DNA of 64,000 nt from an uncultured Celeribacter sp. (GTDB taxonomy: Bacteria > Pseudomonadota > Alphaproteobacteria > Rhodobacterales > Rhodobacteraceae). The DNA is taken from positions 2,220,501 through 2,284,500 of the forward strand of contig NZ_OY780935.1 in the NCBI RefSeq assembly GCF_963675965.1, written 5' to 3'. The stretch's first letter is position 1. Each line of letters starts with the position of its first letter. Under the pieces are notes generated by a model, which worked only from the letters and a program-made list of their open reading frames with translations, had not been told where the DNA came from and did not search any database. The translations under genes were made by a program, and so were the position numbers. Of this stretch, positions 1 through 8,893 are shown piece after piece.

Positions 1-504
1 TTGCAGACCAAGGCAGACGCCTACCGTGTGCAATATCCGGACCTGAAATTCGCAGATGGGGTGCTGGAGTTCCTGGCCCATCGCATTTCCACCAACGTGC
101 GCGTGCTGGAAGGGGCGCTGATGCGTCTGTTCGCATTCGCCTCTCTGGTTGGGAGGGAAATCACGTTGGATCTGACGCAGGAATGTCTGGCGGATATTCT
201 CAAGGCCTCTGATCGCAAGGTCACGGTCGAGGAAATCCAGCGCAAAGTGTCCGAACATTATGCGATCCGCCTGTCTGACATGATCGGTCCGAAGCGGGTG
301 CGCTCCATTGCACGTCCGCGTCAGGTGGCGATGTATCTGGCCAAGCAGCTGACCGCGCGGTCTCTGCCGGAAATCGGACGCCGCTTTGGCGGGCGCGACC
401 ACACCACCGTGATGCATGGGGTGCGCCGTATCGAGGAACTGAAAGTGACCGACAGCCAGATCGCTGATGATTTGGAAATGCTGCGCCGGACTCTGGAAGC
501 CTGA
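1..504 (+). CDS. dnaA: Chromosomal replication initiator DnaA, C-terminal part (truncated by window edge)
   Basis: DnaA binds DnaA boxes at oriC and opens the origin for replication. The frame is open from base 1, so the gene starts before the window; the TTG at base 1 is not its start. The first ~45 residues carry the end of the AAA+ domain, including the sensor-2 stretch NVRVLEGAL. The last ~90 residues form DNA-binding domain IV, with the DnaA signature around residues 128-145 (GRRFGGRDHTTVMHGVRRI). dnaN follows after 192 bp, the classic order. Identity is certain; only the N-terminal portion is missing. Confidence 0.97.
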   Translation: MQTKADAYRVQYPDLKFADGVLEFLAHRISTNVRVLEGALMRLFAFASLVGREITLDLTQECLADILKASDRKVTVEEIQRKVSEHYAIRLSDMIGPKRVRSIARPRQVAMYLAKQLTARSLPEIGRRFGGRDHTTVMHGVRRIEELKVTDSQIADDLEMLRRTLEA

Positions 505-696
505 GGGCGGCGCGCTGCAAATGCGCTGCAAAACTGAAACCAAAGCGATGCACCGCCGCGACAAATGTCGTTGGCGGTGCCTGCGTCTCTTGACGATCCG
601 GCGCTGAGACAACACAGTCGCCGTAAACAAGCGCTTGCGCCCGGCGGGGAATGGTTTACCCTCTCCGCCCCGGCCTATGAATTTTACGAGGGTGGC

Positions 697-1815
697 ATGA
701 AAATCAGCATCGAACGCGGCACGCTTTTGAAAGCCGTTTCTCAGGCGCAATCTGTCGTCGAACGTCGCAACACCATTCCGATCCTCGCGAACGTGTTGAT
801 CGAGGCCGAAGGTGACACGGTTTCCTTCCGCGCGACCGATCTGGACATCGAAGTCGTCGACAAATGTGCGGCCATGGTCGAACGGGCGGGGGCAACGACC
901 GTTTCGGCTGTCACCCTGCATGAAATCGTGCGCAAGCTGCCCGATGGCGCCATGGTGCAATTGACCGATGACGGGGCTTCCGGGCGCTTGACCGTGGAAG
1001 CGGGCCGGTCGAATTTTTCGCTGGCCACGCTGCCCAAGGAAGATTTCCCGGTGATGGCGTCCGCGGAATATGACAGCAACTTTGCCGTCCCTGCCCCGGT
1101 TCTGCGCCGGTTGTTCGACAAATCGAAATTTGCCATCTCGACCGAAGAGACCCGCTATTACCTGAACGGGGTCTACATGCATGTGGCCGACAGCGAAAAC
1201 GGGCGCGCCCTGCGCTGCGTGGCCACCGACGGGCACCGTCTGGCGCGCATTGATGCGCCGCTGCCGCCCGAAGCGAGCGATATGCCCGGTGTGATCGTGC
1301 CACGCAAAACCGTGGGGGAGTTGCGCAAGCTTCTGGACGATGATGAAATGAGCATAGCCGTCTCGGTCTCTGAGGCCAAAGTGCGCTTTGCGACGCCGGA
1401 TATCACCCTGACCTCCAAGGTCATTGATGGCACCTTCCCGGATTACACCCGGGTTATTCCCATGGGCAACACCCGCAAGCTTGAGGTGGATGCCGCCGAA
1501 TTCGCCAAGGCCGTCGACCGGGTGGCCACGGTGTCGTCAGAGCGCTCCCGTGCCGTCAAGCTGTCGCTGGACGAAGACAAGCTGGTCTTGTCGGTGAATG
1601 CCCCGGATTCGGGTGCGGCCGAAGAGGAGCTGGCCGTGGCCTATAACGACGAACGCCTGGAGATCGGGTTCAACGCGAAGTACCTTTTGGAAATCGCGTC
1701 TCAGGTGGACCGCGAAAACGCCGTCTTCCTGTTCAACTCTTCCGGCGATCCGACGCTGATGCGAGAAGGCAATGACACCTCCGCCGTCTATGTCGTCATG
1801 CCGATGCGGGTGTGA
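697..1815 (+). CDS. dnaN: DNA polymerase III subunit beta (sliding clamp)
   Basis: The beta clamp is the ring-shaped processivity factor that tethers polymerase III to DNA. The 372-residue product has the usual length. It opens MKISIERGTLLKAVSQAQSV and ends in the typical clamp C-terminus (YVVMPMRV). I chose the ATG at 697 because the protein family starts with this segment. The frame stays open upstream to 565, but those 44 residues are not clamp-like. A purine-rich stretch (acgaggg) lies just upstream. recF begins 34 bp downstream, so the two are probably cotranscribed. Confidence 0.97.
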   Translation: MKISIERGTLLKAVSQAQSVVERRNTIPILANVLIEAEGDTVSFRATDLDIEVVDKCAAMVERAGATTVSAVTLHEIVRKLPDGAMVQLTDDGASGRLTVEAGRSNFSLATLPKEDFPVMASAEYDSNFAVPAPVLRRLFDKSKFAISTEETRYYLNGVYMHVADSENGRALRCVATDGHRLARIDAPLPPEASDMPGVIVPRKTVGELRKLLDDDEMSIAVSVSEAKVRFATPDITLTSKVIDGTFPDYTRVIPMGNTRKLEVDAAEFAKAVDRVATVSSERSRAVKLSLDEDKLVLSVNAPDSGAAEEELAVAYNDERLEIGFNAKYLLEIASQVDRENAVFLFNSSGDPTLMREGNDTSAVYVVMPMRV

Positions 1816-1849
1816 GTATTTTTCCAGCAAAGGAAACGAGTGAGGCGCG

Positions 1850-2965
1850 ATGGGCGGCCTGTTCATAGAAGAGCTGAGCCTGTCGCATTTCCGCTCCCAC
1901 AAGGCCGCGCGTCTCGAGTTGGACGGGCGGCCTGTCGCCATTTGGGGCCCCAATGGCGCGGGCAAGACCAATATTCTTGAGGCCGTTTCGTTGCTGTCGC
2001 CGGGCCGCGGCCTACGGCGCGCCAGCCCGGATGAGGTTGCGCGCAAGCCCGAAGGGTTGGGGTGGAAAATCCGTGCGGACCTGCAGTCGCTGCACCAGTT
2101 GCATGAGATTGAAACCTGGGCCGAACCGGCTGCCTCGCGCACTGTGCGCATTGATGGCAAGACCGCGCCACAGGTGGCGCTGGGGCGGATTGCGCGGGTG
2201 GTCTGGCTGATCCCGGCGATGGACCGGCTTTGGATCGAGGGTGCAGAAGGGCGGCGCCGGTTTCTGGACCGGATGGTGATGTCCTTTGAGCCGCGCCATG
2301 CCGAGGTGGTTCTGGCCTATGAAAAGGCGATGCGCGAACGCAACCGCTTGCTCAAGGATATGGTGCGCGATGCCCATTGGTATGACGCGCTGGAGGCGCA
2401 AATGGCCGAACATGGTGCCGCCATCATGGCGCACCGGATGTCGACCCTGACCCGCCTGGCAGAGGCGCAGGAGGGCGCGCAGACGGTTTTCCCCGCGGCA
2501 GAGCTGTCACTCAAGGCCTCTGACGACATGGAACTGCCGGTCGAGCAAGAGGCACTTTTGACAGCCTTTCGGGACGGTCGGTCGCGCGATCTGGCGGCGG
2601 GGCGCACATTGGTCGGGCCGCACCGCGCTGATCTGGGCGCTGTCTACACGGCAAAGGGTGTACCGGCGGATCAATGTTCGACCGGGGAACAGAAGGCGCT
2701 TTTGATTTCGCTGATCCTGGCAAATGGCCGGGCCCTGGCGGAAGACTTCGGCGCGGCGCCGATTTTCCTGCTTGATGAGGTGGCGGCCCACCTTGACGCG
2801 TCGCGTCGTGCGGCGCTCTATGATGAGATATGCGCGCTGGGGGCACAGGCTTTTATGACCGGGACAGGCCCCGAATTGTTTGCCGAGCTAGGATCCCGCG
2901 CGATGCAGATCGAAGTACGGGAAGACGCGGGTCTTTCTTGGATTGAGGAAAGGGCGATGATATGA
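1850..2965 (+). CDS. recF: DNA replication/repair protein RecF
   Basis: RecF is an SMC-like ATPase that helps RecO and RecR load RecA at gapped DNA. The 371 residues show FIEELSLSHFRSHK at the N-terminus, the Walker A loop GPNGAGKTN near residue 35, the ABC-type signature region STGEQKALLISL near 280 and Walker B IFLLDEVAAHLD near 305. It follows dnaN in the standard replication cluster. Its last codons overlap the next gene by 4 bases (ATGA), indicating coupled translation with a VOC protein that is not normally part of this cluster. Confidence 0.96.
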   Translation: MGGLFIEELSLSHFRSHKAARLELDGRPVAIWGPNGAGKTNILEAVSLLSPGRGLRRASPDEVARKPEGLGWKIRADLQSLHQLHEIETWAEPAASRTVRIDGKTAPQVALGRIARVVWLIPAMDRLWIEGAEGRRRFLDRMVMSFEPRHAEVVLAYEKAMRERNRLLKDMVRDAHWYDALEAQMAEHGAAIMAHRMSTLTRLAEAQEGAQTVFPAAELSLKASDDMELPVEQEALLTAFRDGRSRDLAAGRTLVGPHRADLGAVYTAKGVPADQCSTGEQKALLISLILANGRALAEDFGAAPIFLLDEVAAHLDASRRAALYDEICALGAQAFMTGTGPELFAELGSRAMQIEVREDAGLSWIEERAMI

Positions 2966-3396
2966 CCCCGCAACGTGTGACGCTGATTACTCTTGGTGTG
3001 GACGATATGATACGTGCCCGCGCCTTTTACGATGCACTTGGTTGGCAGATGCATCCCAGCTCGCAAGACGAGATGACTGTCTATCAGGCGAATGGGTTTG
3101 TGCTTGGCTTGTTCGGTTGTGCAGCTCTGGCCGCGGATCAAGCCCGCCCCGGTGCGCCGCTTGGGACAGGGGCTATGACATTGGCACAGAATTTTCCGTC
3201 ACAGGCTGAGGTTGACGCGGCTTTCGCCTTGGCCGAGGCGGCGGGGGCAACCGTATTGAAACGTCCTGAGAAAGTTTTCTGGGGAGGATATTCCGGCTAT
3301 TACGCCGATCCGGACGGACATGTTTGGGAGTTGGCTTACAATCCGTTCTGGCCTCTGAACGAGGACGGCAGTCTGACATTGCAGGATCCGGAATGA
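2962..3396 (+). CDS. VOC (glyoxalase/bleomycin-resistance fold) family protein
   Basis: This 144-residue protein has the paired beta-alpha-beta-beta-beta layout of the vicinal oxygen chelate superfamily. It opens RVTLITLGVDDMIRARAFYDALGW and ends with the usual YYADPDGHVWELAYNP segment, whose Glu is a typical metal ligand. Members include glyoxalase-like isomerases, dioxygenases and antibiotic-binding proteins; the substrate cannot be told here. It overlaps recF upstream by 4 bases and the LysE gene downstream by 4 bases, so the three are probably translationally coupled. Family assignment is firm, function unknown. Confidence 0.9.
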   Translation: MTPQRVTLITLGVDDMIRARAFYDALGWQMHPSSQDEMTVYQANGFVLGLFGCAALAADQARPGAPLGTGAMTLAQNFPSQAEVDAAFALAEAAGATVLKRPEKVFWGGYSGYYADPDGHVWELAYNPFWPLNEDGSLTLQDPE

Positions 3397-4013
3397 CGAT
3401 TGCGCTTGGAGATCTCGGCCTTTACGCCTTCGCGCTTCTGGTGCTGTTTCTGACGCCCGGTCCGGTTTGGCTGGCCATGCTGGCGCGGGCGCTGTCGGGG
3501 GGATTTCAGGCAACCTGGCCCCTGGCGCTGGGGGTGGTGATCGGCGATTTCTTCTGGGCGTTGCTGGCGATCTTTGGTGTCTCCTGGATCGTGTCGGCCT
3601 TTGCAGGGTTTCTGATCGTGATGCGCTGGATTGCGGTCGCCTTGTTTTTGGTTATGGGGGTCTTGCTGATCCGCAACGCCGACAAGACAATTGCAGCGGA
3701 CAGCCGTTTGACGCGGCCCGGCATGTGGGCAGGTTTCGTGGCGGGGCTGATCTGCATTCTCGGAAACCCCAAGGCGATCCTGTTCTACATGGGCTTTTTG
3801 CCGGGCTTTTTCGACGTCGGGACGCTGCAGATGTTCGACATCATCGCGATCTGTTGCGTGTCCGCGCTGGTGCCGCTTCTGGGCAATCTCGTGCTGGGCG
3901 CGTCGGTCGGTGCTGTGCGGTCGATCTTGACCTCTCCGAGTGCGCTGCGACGAATGAATATCTCTGCCGGATGCCTGTTGATCGTGGTCGCTTTCGTGAT
4001 CCCGTTCACCTAG
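3393..4013 (+). CDS. LysE/RhtB family amino-acid exporter
   Basis: The product is 206 residues with about six hydrophobic segments. The family motif FLTPGPVWLAMLARALSGG lies near the N-terminus, and GNPKAILFYMGFLPGFF lies in the middle, as in RhtB/LysE-type inner-membrane exporters of amino acids or homoserine lactones. The start is the ATG at 3393, which overlaps the stop of the VOC gene (GGAATGACG). The frame extends upstream to 3324, but that part lies inside the VOC gene. Substrate unknown. The gene ends about 110 bp before gyrB. Confidence 0.88.
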   Translation: MTIALGDLGLYAFALLVLFLTPGPVWLAMLARALSGGFQATWPLALGVVIGDFFWALLAIFGVSWIVSAFAGFLIVMRWIAVALFLVMGVLLIRNADKTIAADSRLTRPGMWAGFVAGLICILGNPKAILFYMGFLPGFFDVGTLQMFDIIAICCVSALVPLLGNLVLGASVGAVRSILTSPSALRRMNISAGCLLIVVAFVIPFT

Positions 4014-4067
4014 GGTGAGGCTCGGCGAATTTCCCCCATTTTCCGCCCTTTTTTCCATGTCAATTGC

Positions 4068-4096
4068 GTGACATCTGTCGGGGGCTCGCGTATAAA
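4068..4096 (+). promoter_or_regulatory. Probable sigma-70 promoter of gyrB
   Basis: GTGACA at 4068-4073 (five of six bases of the -35 consensus) is followed after exactly 17 bases by TATAAA at 4091-4096. The gyrB start codon is 28 bases further on and has a strong AAGGAAG ribosome site. This would let gyrB be expressed independently of the recF transcript. Confidence 0.65.
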
Positions 4097-4124
4097 ATAA
4101 GCAAGAAATAACAAGGAAGTCCGC

Positions 4125-6560
4125 ATGTCCGAAACCGCGCAGCAGCCCTCCGATTATGGCGCAGATTCCATTAAGGTTCTCAAAGGCTTGGAGGCCGTTC
4201 GTAAACGCCCCGGTATGTATATCGGGGACACGGATGATGGCTCAGGCCTGCATCATATGGTCTATGAGGTCGTGGACAACGGGATTGACGAAGCCCTGGC
4301 AGGTCACGCTGACTTCGTTTCCGTGAAAATTCACAGCGACAGTTCCGTCTCCGTGCGCGACAATGGTCGCGGCATTCCGACCGATATGCATCACGAAGAA
4401 GGCGTCTCGGCGGCCGAGGTCATCATGACCCAGCTGCATGCGGGCGGTAAGTTCGACAGCAATTCCTATAAGGTGTCCGGCGGTTTGCACGGTGTTGGCG
4501 TGTCCGTGGTGAACGCCCTGTCCGAATGGCTGGAACTGAAGGTCTGGCGCAATGGCAAGGTGCATAAGGCGCGCTTTGTCAAAGGAGAGACGTCTGAACA
4601 TCTTGAGGTGATCGGGGACGCCGGGGATGAAACCGGGACCGAGGTGCGCTTTCTGGCCTCGGCCAAGACCAACGATCCTGACGGGACGTTCTCGAACCTC
4701 GATTATTCCTTCGAGACGCTGGAAAAACGCCTGCGTGAACTGGCCTTCCTGAACTCAGGTGTGCGCATCATTCTGGAAGATGAACGCCCGGCAGAGCCGC
4801 ATCGCACCGAGCTGTATTACGAAGGCGGTGTCAAAGAGTTCGTGAAATATCTGGACCGGTCGAAAAGTCCGATGATGAACGAACCGATCTTTGTGCAGGG
4901 CGAAAAGGACGACATCGGCGTTGAGGTGGCGATGTGGTGGAACGATAGCTACCACGAAAATGTGCTACCCTTTACCAACAATATTCCGCAGCGTGATGGC
5001 GGCACCCATCTGGCCGGTTTCCGTGGTGCCCTGACCCGCACGCTGACAAAATATGCGGCCGATTCAGGCATCGCCAAGAAGGAGAAGATCAACTTTACCG
5101 GCGACGATGCGCGCGAGGGGTTGACCTGTGTCCTGTCGGTGAAAGTGCCCGATCCGAAATTCTCATCCCAGACCAAGGACAAACTTGTTTCCTCCGAGGT
5201 GCGCCCCGCCGTGGAAAGCCTCGTCAGTGAAAAGCTGACGGAATGGATGGACGAGAACCCGAACGAAGCCAAGATGATCGTCGGCAAAATCGTCGAGGCG
5301 GCACTGGCACGGGAAGCGGCTCGCAAGGCGCGCGAACTGACACGGCGCAAATCTGCGCTGGACGTGAATTTCCTTGCCGGCAAGCTCAAGGATTGTTCCG
5401 AAAAGGATCCGTCCCAGACCGAAGTCTTCCTTGTCGAGGGGGATTCCGCAGGTGGGTCCGCCCAGACCGGCCGGGACCGGCGCACACAGGCGATCCTGCC
5501 GCTCAAGGGGAAAATCCTGAACGTGGAACGCGCGCGGTTTGATCGCATGCTTTCCTCGCAGGAGATCGGCAACCTTGTAATGGCTTTGGGTACCGGGATT
5601 GGCCGGGACGAATTCAATATCGACAAGCTGCGCTACCACAAGATCGTCATCATGACCGACGCCGATGTTGACGGTGCGCACATCCGGACGCTGCTCTTGA
5701 CCTTCTTTTTCCGCCAGATGCCGGAACTGGTCGAGCAGGGACATCTCTTCATCGCGCAACCGCCGCTTTACAAGGTGTCACGCGGCAAATCTGAGGTCTA
5801 CCTCAAGGATCAGGCCGCGATGGATGACTATCTGATCCAGCAGGGGATCGATGGCGCCGTGCTGCGTTTGAAAACTGGCGAGGAGATCGCTGGAGCCGAT
5901 CTGGCCCGTGTTGTCGAGGGCGCGCGGACCTTCAAACGCATTCTGGCGGCCTTCCCGACCCATTACCCGCGCCACATTGTGGAGCAGGCGGCATTGGCTG
6001 GGGCGTTTGAGCCGGGGCGTGTCGACAGCGATCTGGCGGGCACCGCCGATGCTGTGGCAAAGCGCCTGGACATGATTGCCGTGGAATATGAGCGGGGCTG
6101 GAGCGGTCGTCCAACGCAGGATGCAGGCATTCGGCTGACGCGTGTCTTGCGGGGTGTGGAAGAGGTGCGCACATTGGACGGCGCGATTTTGCGCGGCGGC
6201 GAAGCACGTCGTATCAATCAAGAGGTCGAGGCCACGCAAGGCACCTTCAACGATCCGTCGCATCTGGTACGCAAGGATCGTGACACGCTGATCCACGGTC
6301 CCAGCGACCTGTTGGCCGCGATCCTCGAAGAAGGCGAAAAGGGTCTGTCGCTGCAGCGCTACAAAGGGCTGGGCGAGATGAACCCGGACCAGCTCTGGGA
6401 AACCACCCTGGACCCGGAAGCCCGGACCCTGTTGCAGGTGAAGATCGAAGATTTCACCGAGGCCGACGACATCTTTACCAAGCTGATGGGCGATGTCGTG
6501 GAACCCCGCCGCGAGTTCATTCAGGAAAATGCACTCAACGTGGAAAACCTCGACGCTTGA
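4125..6560 (+). CDS. gyrB: DNA gyrase subunit B
   Basis: GyrB is the ATPase subunit of gyrase, which introduces negative supercoils together with GyrA. The 811 residues match the family length. The GHKL ATPase has YEVVDNGIDEALAG near residue 46 and GGLHGVGVSVVNALS near 118. The TOPRIM metal site has VEGDSAGGSA with its Glu at about 438 and DADVDGAHI near 510. The C-terminus has QRYKGLGEMNPDQLWETT. It has its own promoter and an intrinsic terminator at 6581. Identity is certain. Confidence 0.98.
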   Translation: MSETAQQPSDYGADSIKVLKGLEAVRKRPGMYIGDTDDGSGLHHMVYEVVDNGIDEALAGHADFVSVKIHSDSSVSVRDNGRGIPTDMHHEEGVSAAEVIMTQLHAGGKFDSNSYKVSGGLHGVGVSVVNALSEWLELKVWRNGKVHKARFVKGETSEHLEVIGDAGDETGTEVRFLASAKTNDPDGTFSNLDYSFETLEKRLRELAFLNSGVRIILEDERPAEPHRTELYYEGGVKEFVKYLDRSKSPMMNEPIFVQGEKDDIGVEVAMWWNDSYHENVLPFTNNIPQRDGGTHLAGFRGALTRTLTKYAADSGIAKKEKINFTGDDAREGLTCVLSVKVPDPKFSSQTKDKLVSSEVRPAVESLVSEKLTEWMDENPNEAKMIVGKIVEAALAREAARKARELTRRKSALDVNFLAGKLKDCSEKDPSQTEVFLVEGDSAGGSAQTGRDRRTQAILPLKGKILNVERARFDRMLSSQEIGNLVMALGTGIGRDEFNIDKLRYHKIVIMTDADVDGAHIRTLLLTFFFRQMPELVEQGHLFIAQPPLYKVSRGKSEVYLKDQAAMDDYLIQQGIDGAVLRLKTGEEIAGADLARVVEGARTFKRILAAFPTHYPRHIVEQAALAGAFEPGRVDSDLAGTADAVAKRLDMIAVEYERGWSGRPTQDAGIRLTRVLRGVEEVRTLDGAILRGGEARRINQEVEATQGTFNDPSHLVRKDRDTLIHGPSDLLAAILEEGEKGLSLQRYKGLGEMNPDQLWETTLDPEARTLLQVKIEDFTEADDIFTKLMGDVVEPRREFIQENALNVENLDA

Positions 6561-6580
6561 TCGCGCCCTGTCGGTTTCTA

Positions 6581-6613
6581 CGTCCCCTGTCCTATGGACC
6601 GGGGGCGTTTTTC
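6581..6613 (+). terminator. Intrinsic terminator of gyrB
   Basis: CGTCCCCTGTCC at 6581-6592 pairs with GGACCGGGGGCG at 6596-6607 across a TAT loop, giving 12 pairs with one mismatch and one G-T wobble. A run of five T follows. It lies 20 bases after the gyrB stop and separates gyrB from the convergent kpsT. Confidence 0.8.
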
Positions 6614-6628
6614 TGTGTGCAAAGGGGC

Positions 6629-7303
6629 TCAGGCCTGTTCGCGGGGCAGGTTGTCGATGAGCCAGTCATGGTGGGCGATGGCTTCGTCCAGATCATGGTA
6701 ATAGGTCAGTTGCCCCTGGTCCAGCACCACGCCGGCCTCACAGAGATCCTTGATCATGCGTTTCGAATGGGACACCACTATGGCCCCGGACTGGCGCATG
6801 CGGTCATAAAACAGATCGCGGGCCTTATCCTTGAAATCGCGATCCCCGACCGAGGTCACCTCATCGACCAGGTAGGTATCGAACCGGATCCCCATCGACA
6901 CGCCAAAGGCCAAACGCGACCGCATGCCCGATGAATAGGTGCGAATCGGAAGGTCGAAATGCGCGCCTAGGTCCGCAAATTCGCGGGTGAAGGCAATTAG
7001 CTCCTCTGAATCTGCCCCATAGGCGCGCGCGATGAAGCGTATGTTTTGCGTCGCGGTCATTTCCCGGTGGAAGCTGCCGGCAAAGCCGACCGGCCATGAA
7101 ACGCTGCCCGTCGACGTGACTGTGCCCCGATCGGGGTGCATCGTGCCCGCGATGAGTTTCATCATCACGCTTTTGCCGGAGCCATTGCGTCCGAGAAGCG
7201 CCACGCTTTTCCCGGTCGGAAAGGTGGCACTGGCACCCCGAACCACATGGGTCAGATGGCCATCGACGCGAAAGGATTTCCAGACATTGTCGAGACGGAT
7301 CAT
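6629..7303 (-). CDS. kpsT: Capsular polysaccharide ABC transporter, ATP-binding protein (KpsT type)
   Basis: This is the ATPase of an ABC-2 exporter that moves capsule-like polysaccharide across the inner membrane. The 224 residues begin MIRLDNVWKSFRVDG. Walker A is GRNGSGKS near residue 40, the signature is the KpsT-type YSSGMRSRLAFG and Walker B is TYLVDEVTSVGD. The ATG at 7303 was chosen because the family starts there; the upstream frame runs into the next gene. It lies 4 bases downstream of the KpsE-like gene on the same strand. The matching permease is divergent, at 8894. Confidence 0.9.
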   Translation of the reverse strand: MIRLDNVWKSFRVDGHLTHVVRGASATFPTGKSVALLGRNGSGKSVMMKLIAGTMHPDRGTVTSTGSVSWPVGFAGSFHREMTATQNIRFIARAYGADSEELIAFTREFADLGAHFDLPIRTYSSGMRSRLAFGVSMGIRFDTYLVDEVTSVGDRDFKDKARDLFYDRMRQSGAIVVSHSKRMIKDLCEAGVVLDQGQLTYYHDLDEAIAHHDWLIDNLPREQA

Positions 7304-7307
7304 CCTG

Positions 7308-8783
7308 TCACCGCCGATCTTTGACTGCGTAAAACAACAGAATGGCAATCGCCCAGAGCAGAAAGGCAAAGATCCCGAACAGGGCGATCCAGGACAGCCG
7401 GTCGGGGGCTGTGGCGCTCTGCGGCAGGGTCGGAGGAATATGTGCTTCGACATAGCGAGTCTTGCGCGAGGCTTCGGCCCGGGCGCCGTCATAGGCGGCC
7501 AAAGCGCTGATATAGGCCTGTTCTGCAAACTCCTTTTCCACGCTCAGTCGTTCGTATTCGGTCAGCACCGCAGCATAGTCTTGCGGGTCGTCCGCACCCG
7601 TGGTGGCTCCGAAATTCTGCCGCTCCTGGTCGATGCGATTGCGGATCACGGCGATCTTGTTGCGGATCTGGACCACCCGCGGATCCTCTGGCGAGGTTTG
7701 CTGCATCAGCATGTCATGAGCGACCATGGTTTCCGCCAGTTGCGACTGAAGCTGGCTGAGCAGGCTGGTCTGGCTGTGCGAATCTGCGGTGGGATCGAAT
7801 ATCAGATGATCACTGCGAAATCGCGTGATGGCGCTGCGCGCCGCCTTCAAACGATCCAGAGCCTGATCCAGATCGTCGCGGGCGTAACGTGTGGCATCTT
7901 CGCGCGCGGAGGCGCTCAGCCGATTGATCAGATCGGCGCTTTTGGCCAGAATCCGGTCATTGATCACCTGCGCATCCTGCGGGTCGAAGGCGTGCGTGCG
8001 CACCTGCAGGATATGGCTGGAATTGTTGTAGGACAGTTTGACCATCCGGTTCCAATAGGCTGTCAGCGCCTCCAGCGTCGGATGGCCCGAGAAACGGAAT
8101 ATCGGGTCCTGCTCGTTGCTGCGCCAGATCTGCAGCAGGTCCAGTTCGTCGTTAATTTCTTTGACCAGCGCAGGGCTCTGCAGGTAGTCGAACAGCAGAT
8201 CGGTGTCCGAGGTGCCGCCGTTTGAGGTGACACGCGTCAGCCCACCCAGCAGATCAAGCGCCGATCCGGCGTCTTCCGTGCGTATGGAAAATGCCAGATG
8301 TGACACATATTGGTCAGAGGCGCGGGTCAGCATGTACCAGGATACACCCGCAATTGGAGCGATCACCGCCAGAAGGAAACTTGTCAGAATTGCCAGATGC
8401 CGCAGGCGAAGCTTTGCCGGGGTGACCGGAGGCGCGACAGGGGGGGCGATGCTCTGATCCGTCGTCGTTTCGTTGGAGTTCTGGGGGGTATTCTGGGGGA
8501 CGGCCTGCGGCTGATCCTCAGCAGGGTTGGTGTCGTCGGCTGTGTTGACGGCCAAGACCGAAGTCTCTTGCATCCGGTACAGATTTTCCGCTCGTAGCCG
8601 TGCAATGACATGGGCTGTCTTTGCGCGAAAAGCCTCGCGTTCTGCCTCAAGTTCGGCGCGTCTTTTGCGGCGGCGTTCGTTGCGTTCGCGCTGTGTTTCC
8701 TGATCAGCTGCCGACGGTCCCAGCGCCACATTCGAGTCGCAGGATTGAATTGTAAGATGGGAAATTTTTCCGTGCGCAGCCAA
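7308..8783 (-). CDS. kpsE: Capsule export inner-membrane/periplasmic protein (KpsE/Wzz family)
   Basis: KpsE-type proteins bridge the KpsMT exporter to the outer-membrane exit channel. The 491 residues show a highly charged N-terminal region (residues ~27-70, rich in Arg and Glu), a Pro/Gln/Asn-rich linker, a membrane segment near 130-150, a long periplasmic part with predicted coiled coils and a second membrane segment at the C-terminus (WIALFGIFAFLLWAIAILLF). The start codon appears to be TTG at 8783, supported by AGGA six bases upstream; the next in-frame ATG is about 70 codons in and would remove the basic region. kpsT follows after 4 bases. Confidence 0.85.
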   Translation of the reverse strand: MAAHGKISHLTIQSCDSNVALGPSAADQETQRERNERRRKRRAELEAEREAFRAKTAHVIARLRAENLYRMQETSVLAVNTADDTNPAEDQPQAVPQNTPQNSNETTTDQSIAPPVAPPVTPAKLRLRHLAILTSFLLAVIAPIAGVSWYMLTRASDQYVSHLAFSIRTEDAGSALDLLGGLTRVTSNGGTSDTDLLFDYLQSPALVKEINDELDLLQIWRSNEQDPIFRFSGHPTLEALTAYWNRMVKLSYNNSSHILQVRTHAFDPQDAQVINDRILAKSADLINRLSASAREDATRYARDDLDQALDRLKAARSAITRFRSDHLIFDPTADSHSQTSLLSQLQSQLAETMVAHDMLMQQTSPEDPRVVQIRNKIAVIRNRIDQERQNFGATTGADDPQDYAAVLTEYERLSVEKEFAEQAYISALAAYDGARAEASRKTRYVEAHIPPTLPQSATAPDRLSWIALFGIFAFLLWAIAILLFYAVKDRR

Positions 8784-8893
8784 GTTTGTTCCTGTTCAGA
8801 GATAGTTAACTGCTCCCATTGCACACTAGAGAGACGAAGAAAGTCTTTACGCGCCTGAAATTCGGCGCACGTTGCAAGCGGGGGCGGGCAGCT

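Noticed and set aside
590..620. TTGACG as -35 of a dnaN promoter
   Set aside because: No matching -10 hexamer at 16-18 bases; not listed as a feature.
505..696. oriC or DnaA boxes next to dnaA
   Set aside because: I found no cluster of TTATCCACA-like sites or AT-rich unwinding region between dnaA and dnaN; the origin is not evident in this window.
7032..8225. A 397-codon plus-strand frame inside the kpsT/kpsE region
   Set aside because: The minus-strand genes show Walker motifs and membrane segments; the plus frame is a shadow.
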